Assembly (NCBI GenBank): GCA_948146395.1
Contig: OX411543.1
Location: forward strand, 55,284,017 to 55,348,016
Length of the DNA: 64,000 nt
Direction: 5' to 3'
DNA from: Fragum whitleyi
Taxonomy: Eukaryota; Mollusca; Bivalvia; Cardiida; Cardiidae
The position numbers and the translations under genes are program-made. How positions within the stretch are numbered: position 1 is the stretch's first letter; each line of letters opens with the position of its first letter. The notes under the pieces were generated by a model. That model did not search any database. It was not told where the DNA came from and was given only the letters and a program-made list of their open reading frames with translations. Positions 27,101 through 40,900 of this stretch are shown here, piece after piece.

Positions 27101-28885
27101 TGAAATGTAAAATGTGAAGTATGAAATGTGAAGTATAAAATGAGAAGCTTGAAGTGCGTAGCATGGAATGTGAAGTTGGAACTGTGAAGTATGGAATGTG
27201 AAATATGAAGTATGAAGGATGAAGTGTGAAATGTGAAGTCTGAAATATAAAATGTTAATTTGAATTATGAAGCGTGAAGTGTGAAGATCAAACTGTGAAG
27301 TATGAAATGTGAAGTGTGAAATGTGAAGTATGAAATGAGAAGTATGACATGTGAAGTATGAAGTGTGAAGTATTAGGTGTAAAGTCTGAAGTGTGAAATG
27401 TGAATCCTGAAGTGTGAAGTAAGAAGTATGAAGTGTGACATGAGAAGTATGAAGTGTGACATCACACTTCATGCTTCATACTTCATATTAAACACTTTAC
27501 ATTTCACATCTCACATTTCACCTTTTTACATGTTACACTTCACACTTTATGCTTCACACATCGACATTTTACTTCCCACTTCACATTTCATACTTCCCAC
27601 TTCATTTTCACACTTCACATCTCACATTTCGCACTTCAAATTCCACAATTTACGCTCCTGATTTCATACTTCACAACTCACAGTTTCACAGTTCACACTT
27701 TACATTTCTTTCTTCATGTTCACATTTCAAATTTTCATGCTTCACACTTCAAATTTCATGCTTCACATTCATACTTCACATTTCATACTTCAAACTTCAT
27801 GATTTTAGCTTAACATTTCAAGCTTAATGCTTCTTACTTCTAGCTTTGCTTTACACATTTCACCTTTCATACTTCACACTTCTCCATTTCTCGCTTCACA
27901 TGTCACACTTTACATTTCTCGCTTCACACTTCACATTTCACGCTTCACACTTCATATTTCATGCTTTGCAGTTCACACTTCATAGTTTTTTATTATGTGT
28001 TTGGAGTGTAAAGTGTAAATTAAGGAAGTCACCACCAGTATTTCATAGTTAAGCTCTGTTGGGCTTTTTGTTTCCTTATATCTTGAATGTTCAAATATGT
28101 TTCACATAGTTTTAAGACAGAATGATTGACTCAGTTGTTTTAAGACAGAATGATTGACTCAGTTGTTTTAATTTAATATATAATTAGGTAATTCATGATC
28201 TCTTAAATAATACTCTCTACTTATCAGTTTTCCTACTGCGGCTTCAACCTGGGAGTAAAAATTGTCATTTTGTAGCATGCTTGTACTCCCACTGTATGAG
28301 ACAAAGAAGGATGCTTGAAAAAATTCGGAGGTATCAACTTCAATCTAGGGTTAACTCACTCCAATTATTGAGGGTTTTTGGGAACCATGCTTATTATATG
28401 ATCTACAGTGTAGGAGTGAAAAAAAAGCTGTTGAAAATTTTTCATGTTATATGGATGTTATTACACTAATGGTGAATTGGCATCATTTTTGCATTTGATA
28501 ATGTCTGCATGATTTTACAAACAGCATAAGGAGTATGGAAATCACAGGGGAATGTCCCACTGATTTTTTTTTAAAATATATATGATAATATAGACTAGCA
28601 GGACATTCCCCTGTGATGGAAAAATGAAGTGTTTCATCTATTTCTATTAAATACTCATATAAAATTTAGAAAAACCTATTGCTCTTTAACATGAAATACT
28701 TTCACCATGGAAGAGTTTACAATTTTGTTTTTATTCAAGATCCCTTTGTCCTAGGACAAGTTTAAAAGGAAAACCTCCTTGGGTGAATTCTTAAAAAGGC
28801 TTTGAGCTGAAGTCAGACAAATCAAGTATGCCAAATATACACACACTTTTATTTTAAACTATTGAACTCTTGGTAAGTGAGAGAA

Positions 28886-28972
<87 letters not shown>

Positions 28973-31900
28973 GACAGAGAGAGACAGAGAGAAGGGGGAG
29001 AGAGAGAAGGGAGAGACAGACAGAGAGACATACAAAGAGACAAAGAGAAACAGACACAGGTAGCCAACACGGGTGGGGATAGTGAAATATTACTAAATAT
29101 TAACCACAAAAAATCACTATATTATTTTTTTTATCACAATACATAATATAGACTATATTATACATTGTGAAATAAATAATTAGTATGACAATTTTTTATG
29201 GTTAATTTTTGGTAAAATTACACTATCCTCACCCGTGTTGGCTACCTGTGGAAACAGATACCCAGAGTGAGAGAGATATATAGAGACAATGTGACTTGAG
29301 AGAAAGAGGGATACACAGAGCCAGAGAGCTAGAGACATGGCGAAACTTTAGAAAGAGAGCAAGAGAGGGAAACTGGCCGTGGGAGGAGAGACAGTGTGAG
29401 ACGGAGAGAGAAGTCATGGGGAATGGACAGAGAGACATGACACTGAAATAAAAATGAATGACTCCAGTAAAAAACAAACAAGTAAATGAATTAATCAAAT
29501 AATCGAATACTAAATATGTTAGTCATAAATAACTTACTCTTATGTAATGCTCTTGACTGATATTCCGCTGTTCTCCCATAACAGGATATGTTCAAGTTCA
29601 AAGTAACCCCATGTGAAACGTTATGCAATGCTAAGCAAAAATTTTCCGGTGCTCCTATTTGAAGTTCCTCTGGAAATGTAAGCATATACCCTCTGAAAAT
29701 ATATATGCGAATGACAAGATGAAAATGAAGCGACTATCTAAATAAAGTGGTTCATATTCCACTGAGTTATCACGTCTTTAAGACATACGTCCATAAAAAA
29801 CATGAGGAAGTAAAAGAAATGAGCATGTGCCAGAGCATAGCATAGGACATTTCGAACATTATCACGTGGGGACCCTATCACGTGCTCGCAAAGCGAAGTC
29901 TATAGCCAGACTGTGCATTCGCACAGCCTGACCAGAGTCTTTACCATGCGCTCTGTTGAATCAGAGACACAAATATGCGCGGTATTTTATGTTACTGGTA
30001 AAATGTAGCAATATTATTTTTGGTGGACGTTTTTACTTCTACCAGTGTTAGTGCGTGAGAAAAATCCGGTCAGATGTTAATAGCTTTTCAAAAATATAGT
30101 ATCAACTTGAGTTCAATTTTCTTTACTTCAAGACTTATTTCCGCCAGACAACTACACATTTAAAAAATAGCATTGTACAAGAATTCTGTATAATCTGTAG
30201 CTTAGACAAAGACCCTTTTTAAATGCAAAATCAGCTGCCAATCCTAAACTACGCGTTTTAAACTTTTGCAAATGAATATTATTAAACGACAAGGCGGTGA
30301 TTCGCCTAAAGGGTTTTGCGTGGTGCTTTATACCCTTAGTTATTTCACCGTCTATAAATTTATAAGAAGAGGTATGTTAGTTAGAGAAGATGAAAAATCG
30401 CGGTAAATACTTTTTTAAAACACAATAAGGGTGTATTTTCGATTTTTTTGAGAAAAGGATTAGTTTTCTCATTCAGAATTTATAACATTTTAAACAATCT
30501 TCATGGGAAATATGAGAAGAACCAACACAAACAAACACGCTACATTCAGATAAATAATCGTTTAATGCCGCTCAATCAACTACAGTTAGAAACATCGTGA
30601 AATTGGCAAGGTGAATGATTTGGAAATGACGTTGGAATGAAATTGAATGAGGGAGTTTTGAGCGAAATTGAAGGTAGGAAGTCCTATATCGCTAATTTTG
30701 TTCAGGATGAGAAAATAGCGATATTTGTTACCTCCCTTTAATGAAACTTACATACAAATTCTTTACATAGCTTCCTTTTTTATCAAGAACTAATCAGACG
30801 CATACAATTTTAATTATGTCAGTGAAATCAACATTTTTTCCTAGTTATGCTTATTTGAATGAAATTGTTGATCATAACCCTTTTAAAGGTTTTTGAGCGT
30901 TTTTATCGATTTGAGTGAGTATATGAAAAGAATAAATTGGGCGCTGTGTTAGCGATTTAGAATGGTTTGGTTCGGAATGACAGTCAATCCACGATGTTAC
31001 TAATTGTAGTGTTGTTACGACATTTTAGTAACCTAGCGACGACATCTCTCTGTCTGTCACTCACGCAAAATAAGTTACCGCGAATGCGTGCCTCGTTACA
31101 ATAACCGGACAAATTATGCCCCTATTGGTAATTAACCATCGTACTTTCTAAACATTGACAAGTATCGCCCTGGCTCCGGCTGTACAGACTGATGAGGCTA
31201 GATACTTTACAATTTTATTAACTTTCTGATGTTATGCAAATTACCATTATATATACCAAGCCGTCACAAAATCTTTAAATAGCCTCAGGAACAGAGACAG
31301 ATTTCTGTCACTCCCCTGGGGCTAATTTGAGATTGGCATTCTTTTTTTAAACATCCGCCCTGCGTTCAGGATCACCGAACGGTGCAAACAGTTTTCGAAT
31401 TATTACTCGCTTTGCACGCAAGCTCATCTGCAAAGCGGGGTATAATTGGAAATCTGTTTATATCGTTTGGTAATCCTGAACGCAGGGCAGCCTACGATGG
31501 TCACCCGTTAAAAAGATATTTACGAATTTTAACGTGTCAAAAAGAATGGGTACTGTATTTAAATTCGACCATGGAAAATAAAATAATAGTGCTGGTTCCT
31601 ATCAAACATGACAAATTAAGTATGGTTTTTTTTATAATTTGAGTAGAGGCGTACATTTTCTTCGATTTTCCTTTTTTTCTTTCTTTGTTTCTTTTTTCTT
31701 TCTTTGTTTCTTTCTTTCTCTATTTATCTATGTATTTATCTTCTTATCTATTTGTCTAATTCATGGCATAGAATAACTTCCAGTATCACTTATGTCGTGC
31801 GTTAGATTCTGTTCACGATTTTGTTTAGTCTCATATTTATCGTGTTTTGGTTTTTTTTGGCCGAGGCCCGGTTAGCGTGATCTATTCGGGTGGTTGCTGG

Positions 31901-34900
31901 TTTGAGCCCTACAGGGCGTGGAGAATGTATATGGGAAGGGAAATACTGACAAAGTCCCAGTCCACCAAGCTGTAAAAGTGGATAAGAATGGTCAAAATCA
32001 TTGCCCCTATCTCTCTTTATATACCTAGAATGAGTTAGGACGACGAAGGAAACAAATGTATCACAGCCCTGATATAGCACAAATGAAATATGTGCAAGGC
32101 AATAGTACCATGAATAGTAAGTAGGGATTAAAAGCGTAAAAGAACACCGAACAAGGAATAAACCAACAAGTAGTTATTCGAATGAGATCATTAAAAAGAC
32201 GTTAAGCTTAATTGGTATATCAGATATAAGATTTCAATCTAATCAGATACACAGTTGGTTTTGATTGTTACAAGTACCCTTTTTACAAAACAGTTTCTGC
32301 CGACTAGTCTTTAGTATACTTTGATTAATTTAATAGGGACGACGAGCCTAGACAATTACCAGGCGCGTAGCTAGCCTTTAAAGAATGTGGATTCAAAATA
32401 ATCTAGGGGTTCAGGGGGCATGCCCCTCCCCCTGAAAATTTTGAAATAAAAGGTGCTATTTGGTGCGTTTTGTGGCCTCCGGAGAGCTTTCTTGACCAAC
32501 GAAAATCCATTTATTTTCGCATAGAAATGGAGTTAAATATCTTTCCTTTCGTTTATTTCACTAATCTAGATTTCCCAGCAAGTCTTACTTGCGGCCTTTG
32601 CTAGCAAATATAGGCTTTATGATTTATTAAGTATTAAGTGTGGTAATTATCAGATTGGACGAACGCGGCTGAAATTCAAAATAATGTGGATTCAGCTGCG
32701 TACTCGCGTAAAGGCACCTACGCGCAAGAAAATTACTAAGTTTTGCTTTATGATATTAAAATATATGATATGAAGTGATTATTTATTGATATCATTGAGG
32801 TTTGCAGCTCAACACCTATTCACACTAATTGCATGAATAAACAAAGATGATAACAGGTTTTATGGTCAGAATTTAAGCGATGTTCTCTCACGTCATATTT
32901 AGAGGTAAATCTAAATTTTACAACAAGTTATGAGAAATTTCTGCCTAGTTTGGTTAAAAGAAGATGTTTTTATAAGAATTGTTGACGTCTTCCGAGAGAC
33001 GACCCACGTCGGATAAAAGGTGATCACAAAAACTTTCCTTGGTAATCTAAAATAACCAAATTGAACATTTACCTAGTACCACGATTGCTGTATAATTTCA
33101 AAATATTTCCAATAGATGAGTTATATAGTCTATTTATGTGTCCCGAAAATAAAAATACGCGTAATTCATCTAGATTTTTTGCGCTTGACATGTAACAGTA
33201 ACAGGCATACCCGAAAGTTCAAAGCGTAGCTCTAGCAAACTTAACCCCTACAGAAATGTCAATCTTGATAGAGAGGCATAAATATCATTGACCTTATGTA
33301 AGAATTTTACAAGCACTTATGAGTAAATCGTCTTCGGGGTATCAATTAGTAAAATATGTAATTCTTGGTATTTACTTTATAACGGTAAATTACAAAATTT
33401 GGGAAGAGGCACACATTTTTAAATCGGACTGCGAAGCAGTTCGCATTTATATGTACCGTTTTTCAGAAATCCAGTCTGTTTGACCCACTACATTTTTGGT
33501 GAACGAACGTCGTTCACCAGTGTTATATACCATGTCAGGAAAATCCTGTTGGATGTTAATACATTTGAAATAAAGTAGCGCCTCTTAAAATTCAATTTAG
33601 TATCTTTCAATATTTTTTTCCGCAAAATCACTGTTTTCTTCTTTAATGGCGTGATACTATTATTCTTTATCAAGTGAAAATAATGAAAATTCGCCTTGAA
33701 AAAACACAAAATTATCTTGAAAGGTTTATCAAGGGAATTTTTGATCGGCGTAAGCTTGTCGAGAGTTTAAAGCAAAAACAAAGTTTGTGTCTAGACACCG
33801 TAGAGACAGATACTATGTTTTTGACCCAAGCCTTCGCTGGTGCAACTTGTAGTAATTAGCCGGAAATACGTGTTTATTTAGGTCATGTCCTCTTGAACTT
33901 ACATTCGCCAATACTCGGGCGATCTCCGACGGCTCCGATTTAAATGTAGGTTAGAGGAATCGGCCGAGTTGAGACGAATGACACATCAAGACACCTTGTG
34001 TCATTAGAAACGGTAACGCGGTTTTACATAACTTTTCAACTAACGACAGTCAGTCTCGAGACGGGTTTTAAGAATGATTCGACATGTGTTTTACATGTAC
34101 AACCTTTCTTGTACTTTTATTTAAATAGGGATGAACGCCGCTATTAAGATTTTCGAATGATTCGACATGTGTTTTACATGTACAACCTTTCTTGTACTTT
34201 TATTTAAATAGGGATGAACGCCGCTATTAAGATTTTTCTGTAAAATTGCGTTGGCTGAAGTAGGGCTTGTAAGGATACACTCGAATATTCGGTGAACTTA
34301 TTCCCAGCGAAAACGTTTCGTATTCGTCTGTCTCAGAAGCGAATATTGCCGAATACCAAATGCGACAGGCATGGAAGATATTTCATTGGGGCCATTCTAC
34401 TTTGCATTTTATCAATCTGTAAAACCATATCAATTCAAAATTCTATTTGAAAATTAAATAAATGATAGCTAAATATTCAACCCTAGATACCACTCCAATT
34501 GACGAGTAGATATTGCCGTGGTCAAGGGGGGACAAGATCCGTCATGCACTTGTGTACAATTCGACAAGCGGGTTTAGTTGTTAAATTATTCTGGAAAAAT
34601 CACTGCGTTTTTCACAGAAATCATGAAAATCTTAATCGATGAATAAAAAATGGCTCCACCCTTCCCAAAAAACGTTTAGAATTTCTTAACTACAGTTTAA
34701 GCAAAAACTAGCTCCGAGCAGAAGTCTAATATCAGCCGTAATACTGTAATAAGATATCAATAGTGAGTGATTTTACAAGCATCCAAACTCTTGAAGGTAG
34801 ACAATATAGGTTCTCGTGCAAAAAATAAACCGACAATTGTAAGGATTCTCAATTCTTCTTGGAAAGAAAGTCGGAAGGAAAAAAACATTGTATTATACTT

Positions 34901-37900
34901 AAACATAGTCATAGACATAGTCATGCAATTATTACCGCCCTTTAAAAAATAAACTTCTTAAATAAGATTCTTATTCGCTTTTGATGTAGAAATTACGTTA
35001 CAAAAATAATATTATTTAAGACTTTTAGTATGCAATTTACTATGGAGCAATTGTTTAATATAAAAAGTTATACTTTAACTTCTAAACCTTAAACAGAAAT
35101 TATCCATGAATTATACCAATAGGGCACTAGACCTCCTTTAACATATACCTAAATAATTCTCATTCTGCAGTGTTATAAAATTGAATAACGACATAAGTGT
35201 CAACCACGTAAGTGGTTATGGCTTCAAATATGATAAAAACTAATCACTCAGGTTATGGTTCAAAATACTACTAGTATTAATAAGTGAACAAATCATAATT
35301 TTAATTAATGAGTACAGTTCGGGACTGACTGATATTCATAGGTGTTTCTTTGGTTGGTACTGAAAGACCTTTTCATCCCCTGAGAAGAAACAAAGATAGT
35401 TAAAAAAGTTAAAACAAATACAACAAATTTACTTGAAATATGCTTAAACATGATAACAACTACTTTTGTAAAAACAAATACCATTGGATATAGGTTAAAG
35501 ACAGTTTTAGATAGGATTAAATCATTTTCTCCATTTATGTTTAATTAATAAATGTACCTATTTCAAGTGTGTAAAAGAATTTTTCACAGAGTAACATCTC
35601 ATATTCTAACAAATATTTTTCTAACAGGATTTTTCCTCTCTTTCCCTTTCTTTGAATTTGCAGTGAAATTTCCGAATAATGGAAATTTTGTCGAGACAAT
35701 TCTTCCCACTTTTTTTTACATTCGTAATTTCTCTTTTCTAATTGAATTTAATATATCACTCTAGAATGCCATCAGGTTCGTTCACCATCAGTACTTTCAG
35801 TGCTTTGATTACCATTATCTTCTGAGCATGTGTTCAAACCAAATTATGTGTTTTCAAACACCGAAGAAACGGCCTTTTCAGTCACAATCTACAAACTTTG
35901 TTTTTATCTTAATTACTTTTCGACAAATAGAGAAGAGGCTAATACAAAATTTGATGTAATTTTTGCTTTTAGTAATTACCAGTTAGTATTTTCAGTGTTT
36001 ATAACAAGATTTTTGGTTGAGTAAAGGAGTTGAAACGTACAATAGGTTAACTGTATAATAAATTTGTAGCACTTACAATATTACTGCTCTGATTTTTTCT
36101 CGAACGGTCATTTACCAGTTGTAGGGCTGACAACCAATCAAATTCTGTTATGATTATCACTCGGTCAAAACCCACGCGTAAATTCAGACCACGTGGTAGA
36201 TGCAAATGGACATCGTCTGCTCGAAATGTGTCAATTAAGTTGTTTGTCATTGGTCAATGGTCGTCTGCACTCGGACAGGGAGCGTGGGAAGTTTACTTTT
36301 TTTCGCATGGTGGAATGAGTACTGTTGACTATGTGTTAACAAATAGAAATAATTTTGTAATTTTGAAATATTTGATTTCAATGAGCACTCTGATCACGCT
36401 CCAATCATATTTTCAATAAATTCAAATTTGAGTATGAAGAAAATTTATTCAACAACAAATAAACCGACAAAAACATACGATATACTGATATAGGATAGCA
36501 GTAAGAGCGATCTATTTTTAGAACAACTTATGAATAATCATAGAGTGCTGCTAGATTCAATCGATTGGTCAGAAACCAAAGATATAAATAGCATAGTTGG
36601 CGATTTCACGTGTTTCTTGAGGGAAATGCATTTATAGTATTTCGGAAAACCCAATGCTTGAAATACAAACATGTTGGTAATCAAAATTGTAAATAGTCTA
36701 ATGAAAAATGTTTTGTTGCTAAACAGGCTTTTAAACTCTGTAGAGAGAGGAATGATATTAACAGACAAGCTTTTAGCTTGGCGCGTGCTCATTATAACAA
36801 CGTAAAAAATCTGCTAAGAAATAATTTAGACTAGCAGAGGGCTATCGAATCAGCAAACTTTCAAAATCGGACCCACGAGGTTGGATAAGCTGGCGATGTC
36901 CTCGAAAAGATGGAGTGTTAAGACAAACAACTCACAAATTGGGCAAATATTTTACCAACTTTTATTGTCCAAATTTGAGCACTTTTGATTGGCGAACTAT
37001 TGCACTATCAAAGCCTCCCAATGATGTCCGATTTACAGTGCTGACAGCACTTTGATTCATATTCGCGGACAAAAAAATCAGTTATTTCATTTATATGCTA
37101 AATAATTATCAATTAGAATCATAATTCAAAGAAAAAAATAGAAACGGTCAACTTCTGCAGGATTATACATGTAGGCCTACCCATAAGGATATTCATTTGT
37201 AAATGAAATTAATGGTAAATAAGTTGGTTAGAATTGCAATCCAGGTGAATTTCTGCAAAATTACATGTAGATAAAATACCACACGAAATAAACATATTTC
37301 CACAGAGGCGTGGCGAACTCGGTGCAATTGTTGAATGCATATTGCATTAGAAATCGTTATCTATAGTTCCAAGTTTCACGTTCATTTTCGGTAACAGTCG
37401 CGAACAAATGCAACTGTACCTGTCGACATTTTCGGGGAAATTCAACATGCACAATTAACATTCATTCATTCGTTCGTTCGTTCCTTCGTTCCATTGATTG
37501 ATGATCGTTCGTTCTTTCATTTATTTGATCATTTATTCATGCATTCATATTTTTGTTCGTTCGATCACAATTGATCTTGTGTGTTTTTTCCACTGATTAT
37601 GCTCGTTTACAGGATTTTAGGGGGGGGGGGGGGCTTTTTCATTTTTTTAAAAATAAATTAGTGTTATGAAGTTTCGTAGGAAAAATGGCCGTGGCCATAG
37701 TTCCCGTGTAAATTGAAGCTCGATGCTCGTGAGTTAAGTTTAGAGAACGGGAGATAACGGCAATTAGAACCTGTGAATACGACTTCACAACTCTAACTTT
37801 GTCTGGTGCCGTCAGAAATCGTGAGTATGATTGTGAGAGTTAGAGATGGCCTCAATTTATCATTGTTTTTAATGTAATTGTAGGAGTTTCAACGTCTTCA

Positions 37901-40900
37901 TTTCGTTGTCGTCATCTCAAAATACACAGGGTGTTTCATGATATCTGTCCTTATTCTAAACTATAATGGTTCTGATATAACTAATCATATCACTGATGTA
38001 AATATTCATCTATATAGCAGACATAATAACATTTTGATAGATATATAACTTATTTTATCTTATAACTTTACGTGTGATAACTCCCGTATGATATTTTTTA
38101 ATGATATAACATAGTTATTTTTAGAACAATGATACCATGCGGTTATTTTTTAGAAACTTGCATTTCGGTTAGAAACACCGACGAAAACAAGACATATTGA
38201 GGTTATAAGATAAATACAATCCGTACTAAGTGTATTGTATGAAAAAATATCTAACTCGGCTGTGAGAATTGAAAATTGTCTCGGCAGAGCCTCGACAATT
38301 ATCAATTTTAGGCAATAACGACGTCGGGTCTTTATCTTGAAATATCAGTATCATTCATTATGTCGTCTGGCAAACGGTGTGGCTAGTTCTCCCCCTTCAC
38401 GCCTCTCTTCAAATCTTCTGTACTTGCATTTGAATAGCTGTTAACCATATATTATTCTATCAACATCGTGATTTTGCGTTCTCGTTTTTTTCTAAAATGT
38501 TTTTCGGTGTTTTATCGAGAAATAATGGTAGATTATCACTTGATAATCTCACCGCAAAAGCAGTGAAATTATCAAAAACTTATACCCTGCTTTTGTGCAT
38601 TTCATCCTATCTGACGTCATCTATGCGGGGCGAAATAAGTGACGTCACAATGAACGTTGCGTAGCAATCACGTGCAAAATGACGCGCTTTACGAAAATAT
38701 GTCAAAAAAAATCACATTTTGTCTCATTTTTGCATTAAAGAAATAGAATAATCGTTTGTTTTTCGTGTAAGATCGATTTATATTTCATTGAGTGAAAAAC
38801 AAAAACTATATTTTCACTCGTGACTCCGCCACTCGTGAAAATATAGCTTTTGTTGTTCACTCAATGAAATATAGATCGATCTTACACTGAAACAAACGAT
38901 TATCCTCTATGTATTCTTAAGATTTTCCAGCAATTTGGTCATCATCGACCTATTGAGATTTCAAAATCGTTTTCATCCGCTCGCGCTTTCGCCCGGCTTT
39001 ATCTAGTTATCCCATTTTATACAATGATTTTCTACATGTCGGGCTCCCTTGAAGTCTCTTGGCGACTATCTGTGATTATCTGTGATAAATATAATACGTA
39101 CTTAGTGTTTTGTATGAGAAAAAATATCAAACGAGGTTGGGAGAATTGATCATTGTCGAGGCTCTGCCGAGACAATTATCAATTCCTACAATCGAGCTAG
39201 ATATTTTTTCATACAATACACTAACTACGTATTATATTTATCTTATGACCTCTACTTGTCTTGTTTTCGTCGATGTTTGTAACAGAAATGCAAGTTTTTA
39301 AAATTAATCGAATTATATTTTTGTTCTAAAAATAACTATGTGATATCATAAAAAATATCATACGGGATGCTATCACACGGATATTTGTATAGTCATAAGA
39401 TAATATTGAATAAATGTATATAGCGTCAAATCGATTTTTTTTCAGTCGTTAATATTTGCAGAGACCATCAAAATGCTTTTACGCTATCGTGTTTCGCACT
39501 CGGGCGTTTATTTTTTTTCAGTTCTCGGCAAATGCAAACGCCCTCAAAAACGTGAATCAACCATTTATTTGCTTCATTGAAATGAGTTAAAATACTAAAA
39601 GAGCTCCGATTCTTATAGAATACTAGACATTAGACACCGAGATGTGCATTCACACATATTTTTTGAAATCTTAGTTTTTCTATAACAATTTAGTGTTAAA
39701 TCTCGATACAGCCGAAAAACAAAGACGCATTTTTACAGCCTCACTGCAGTACCTCAAAACAAAAATTAAAGATTTTATTTTCCAGAATTCCAGGCAAAAT
39801 GCATTTTCTTTCTTTTCATGAGATGAAACGATCAAGGAGAATCCCACCTGTTTCTCTCGGTTCATCTGACAATCAGGAAGTGCATACGATCTGATAGAAT
39901 CTTTTTGAAGAGTCGAGGCCTTGTTTTTGTTTTTTCAATTAATGAATTAAAATATTTATGAAGCTATTTTTTTTTTTTTTCAAATTAATACTTGAATAAT
40001 GGAAACATGCTACGCAAAGCGGTACCGTCCGGAAACTACGTAAATCGAATGTTAACCTTTGTCACGGTGAATAAAAAACCTTGGCAAAAAGTATCATAAA
40101 CTCAACGCGATCAAAGTATTGTTTTCACAAATTGGGGTTCAGTGTTTATTTTGAAAAAAAAAAGAGTTATTTTCTAACTTTTCTGGTTTAAAATGGAAAA
40201 CCCGGAGGTCAAGACTAAGATCAGACTGCATATATATGCGGGCTGATCTTTATCCATTCCTCCTGCCAAAGTAGGAATATTCCGGGTTCAGCTTGACGGT
40301 TTGTGACTAGATGTTATAGAGGTCAACCAAAGTTCTTCATATACATGAACAGGGCTTGTGTTAGTGTGTGATATTGTGGAAGTCAATGACTCCTCTGGGG
40401 GTCAAATATGAATTTAAAGGGTCAAAACATCAGAAAAAGCAAATCATAAGTTGAATTTTGCACATTTAAAAGTCACTTGAACTGATTCTTGTAATGATAT
40501 GAAGCAAATAATTAATTTGTAGAACTATAGATAGCATGATAATCTTAGGTATAAAACCATGTCTTGACCCTTAGTAATTCTTTTCAAGGGGGTCAATATG
40601 ACCCCCTTGAGAAATTTCTAGGGGGTCAAATTAATATATTTACAGATTTTTGTGGGTCAAAACCCTGGATTAAGGGTCAAACACGAGCCCTGATGAAGGA
40701 AATGAATATGAGACTCCTGAGGCATTAACAGACCCATCTCGATGGCTCAGCGCGAAACGATTGTAACTTTCTATAAACATATAGGGGGTTACAACTGTTT
40801 CGCGCTGAGCCATCGATCTGGGTTGTGCGAAAAAGTCGATCCTAGTCAAACCGCGCGGACAACGCAGTCTGACTAGGGTCGAAACTTTTCGCACCTTGCC

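Noticed and set aside
26889..28052. Several frames rich in HTSHFTLHT on both strands
   Set aside because: They translate the GAAGTGTGAA minisatellite.
28849..29146. Arg-Glu and Leu-Ser repeat frames
   Set aside because: They translate GA and CAGA microsatellites.
31865..31920. Possible tRNA gene
   Set aside because: A- and B-box-like blocks exist but acceptor and anticodon stems do not pair; better explained as a SINE head.
33674..33859. 61-codon plus-strand frame
   Set aside because: Basic helical look but isolated, short and without any supporting signal.
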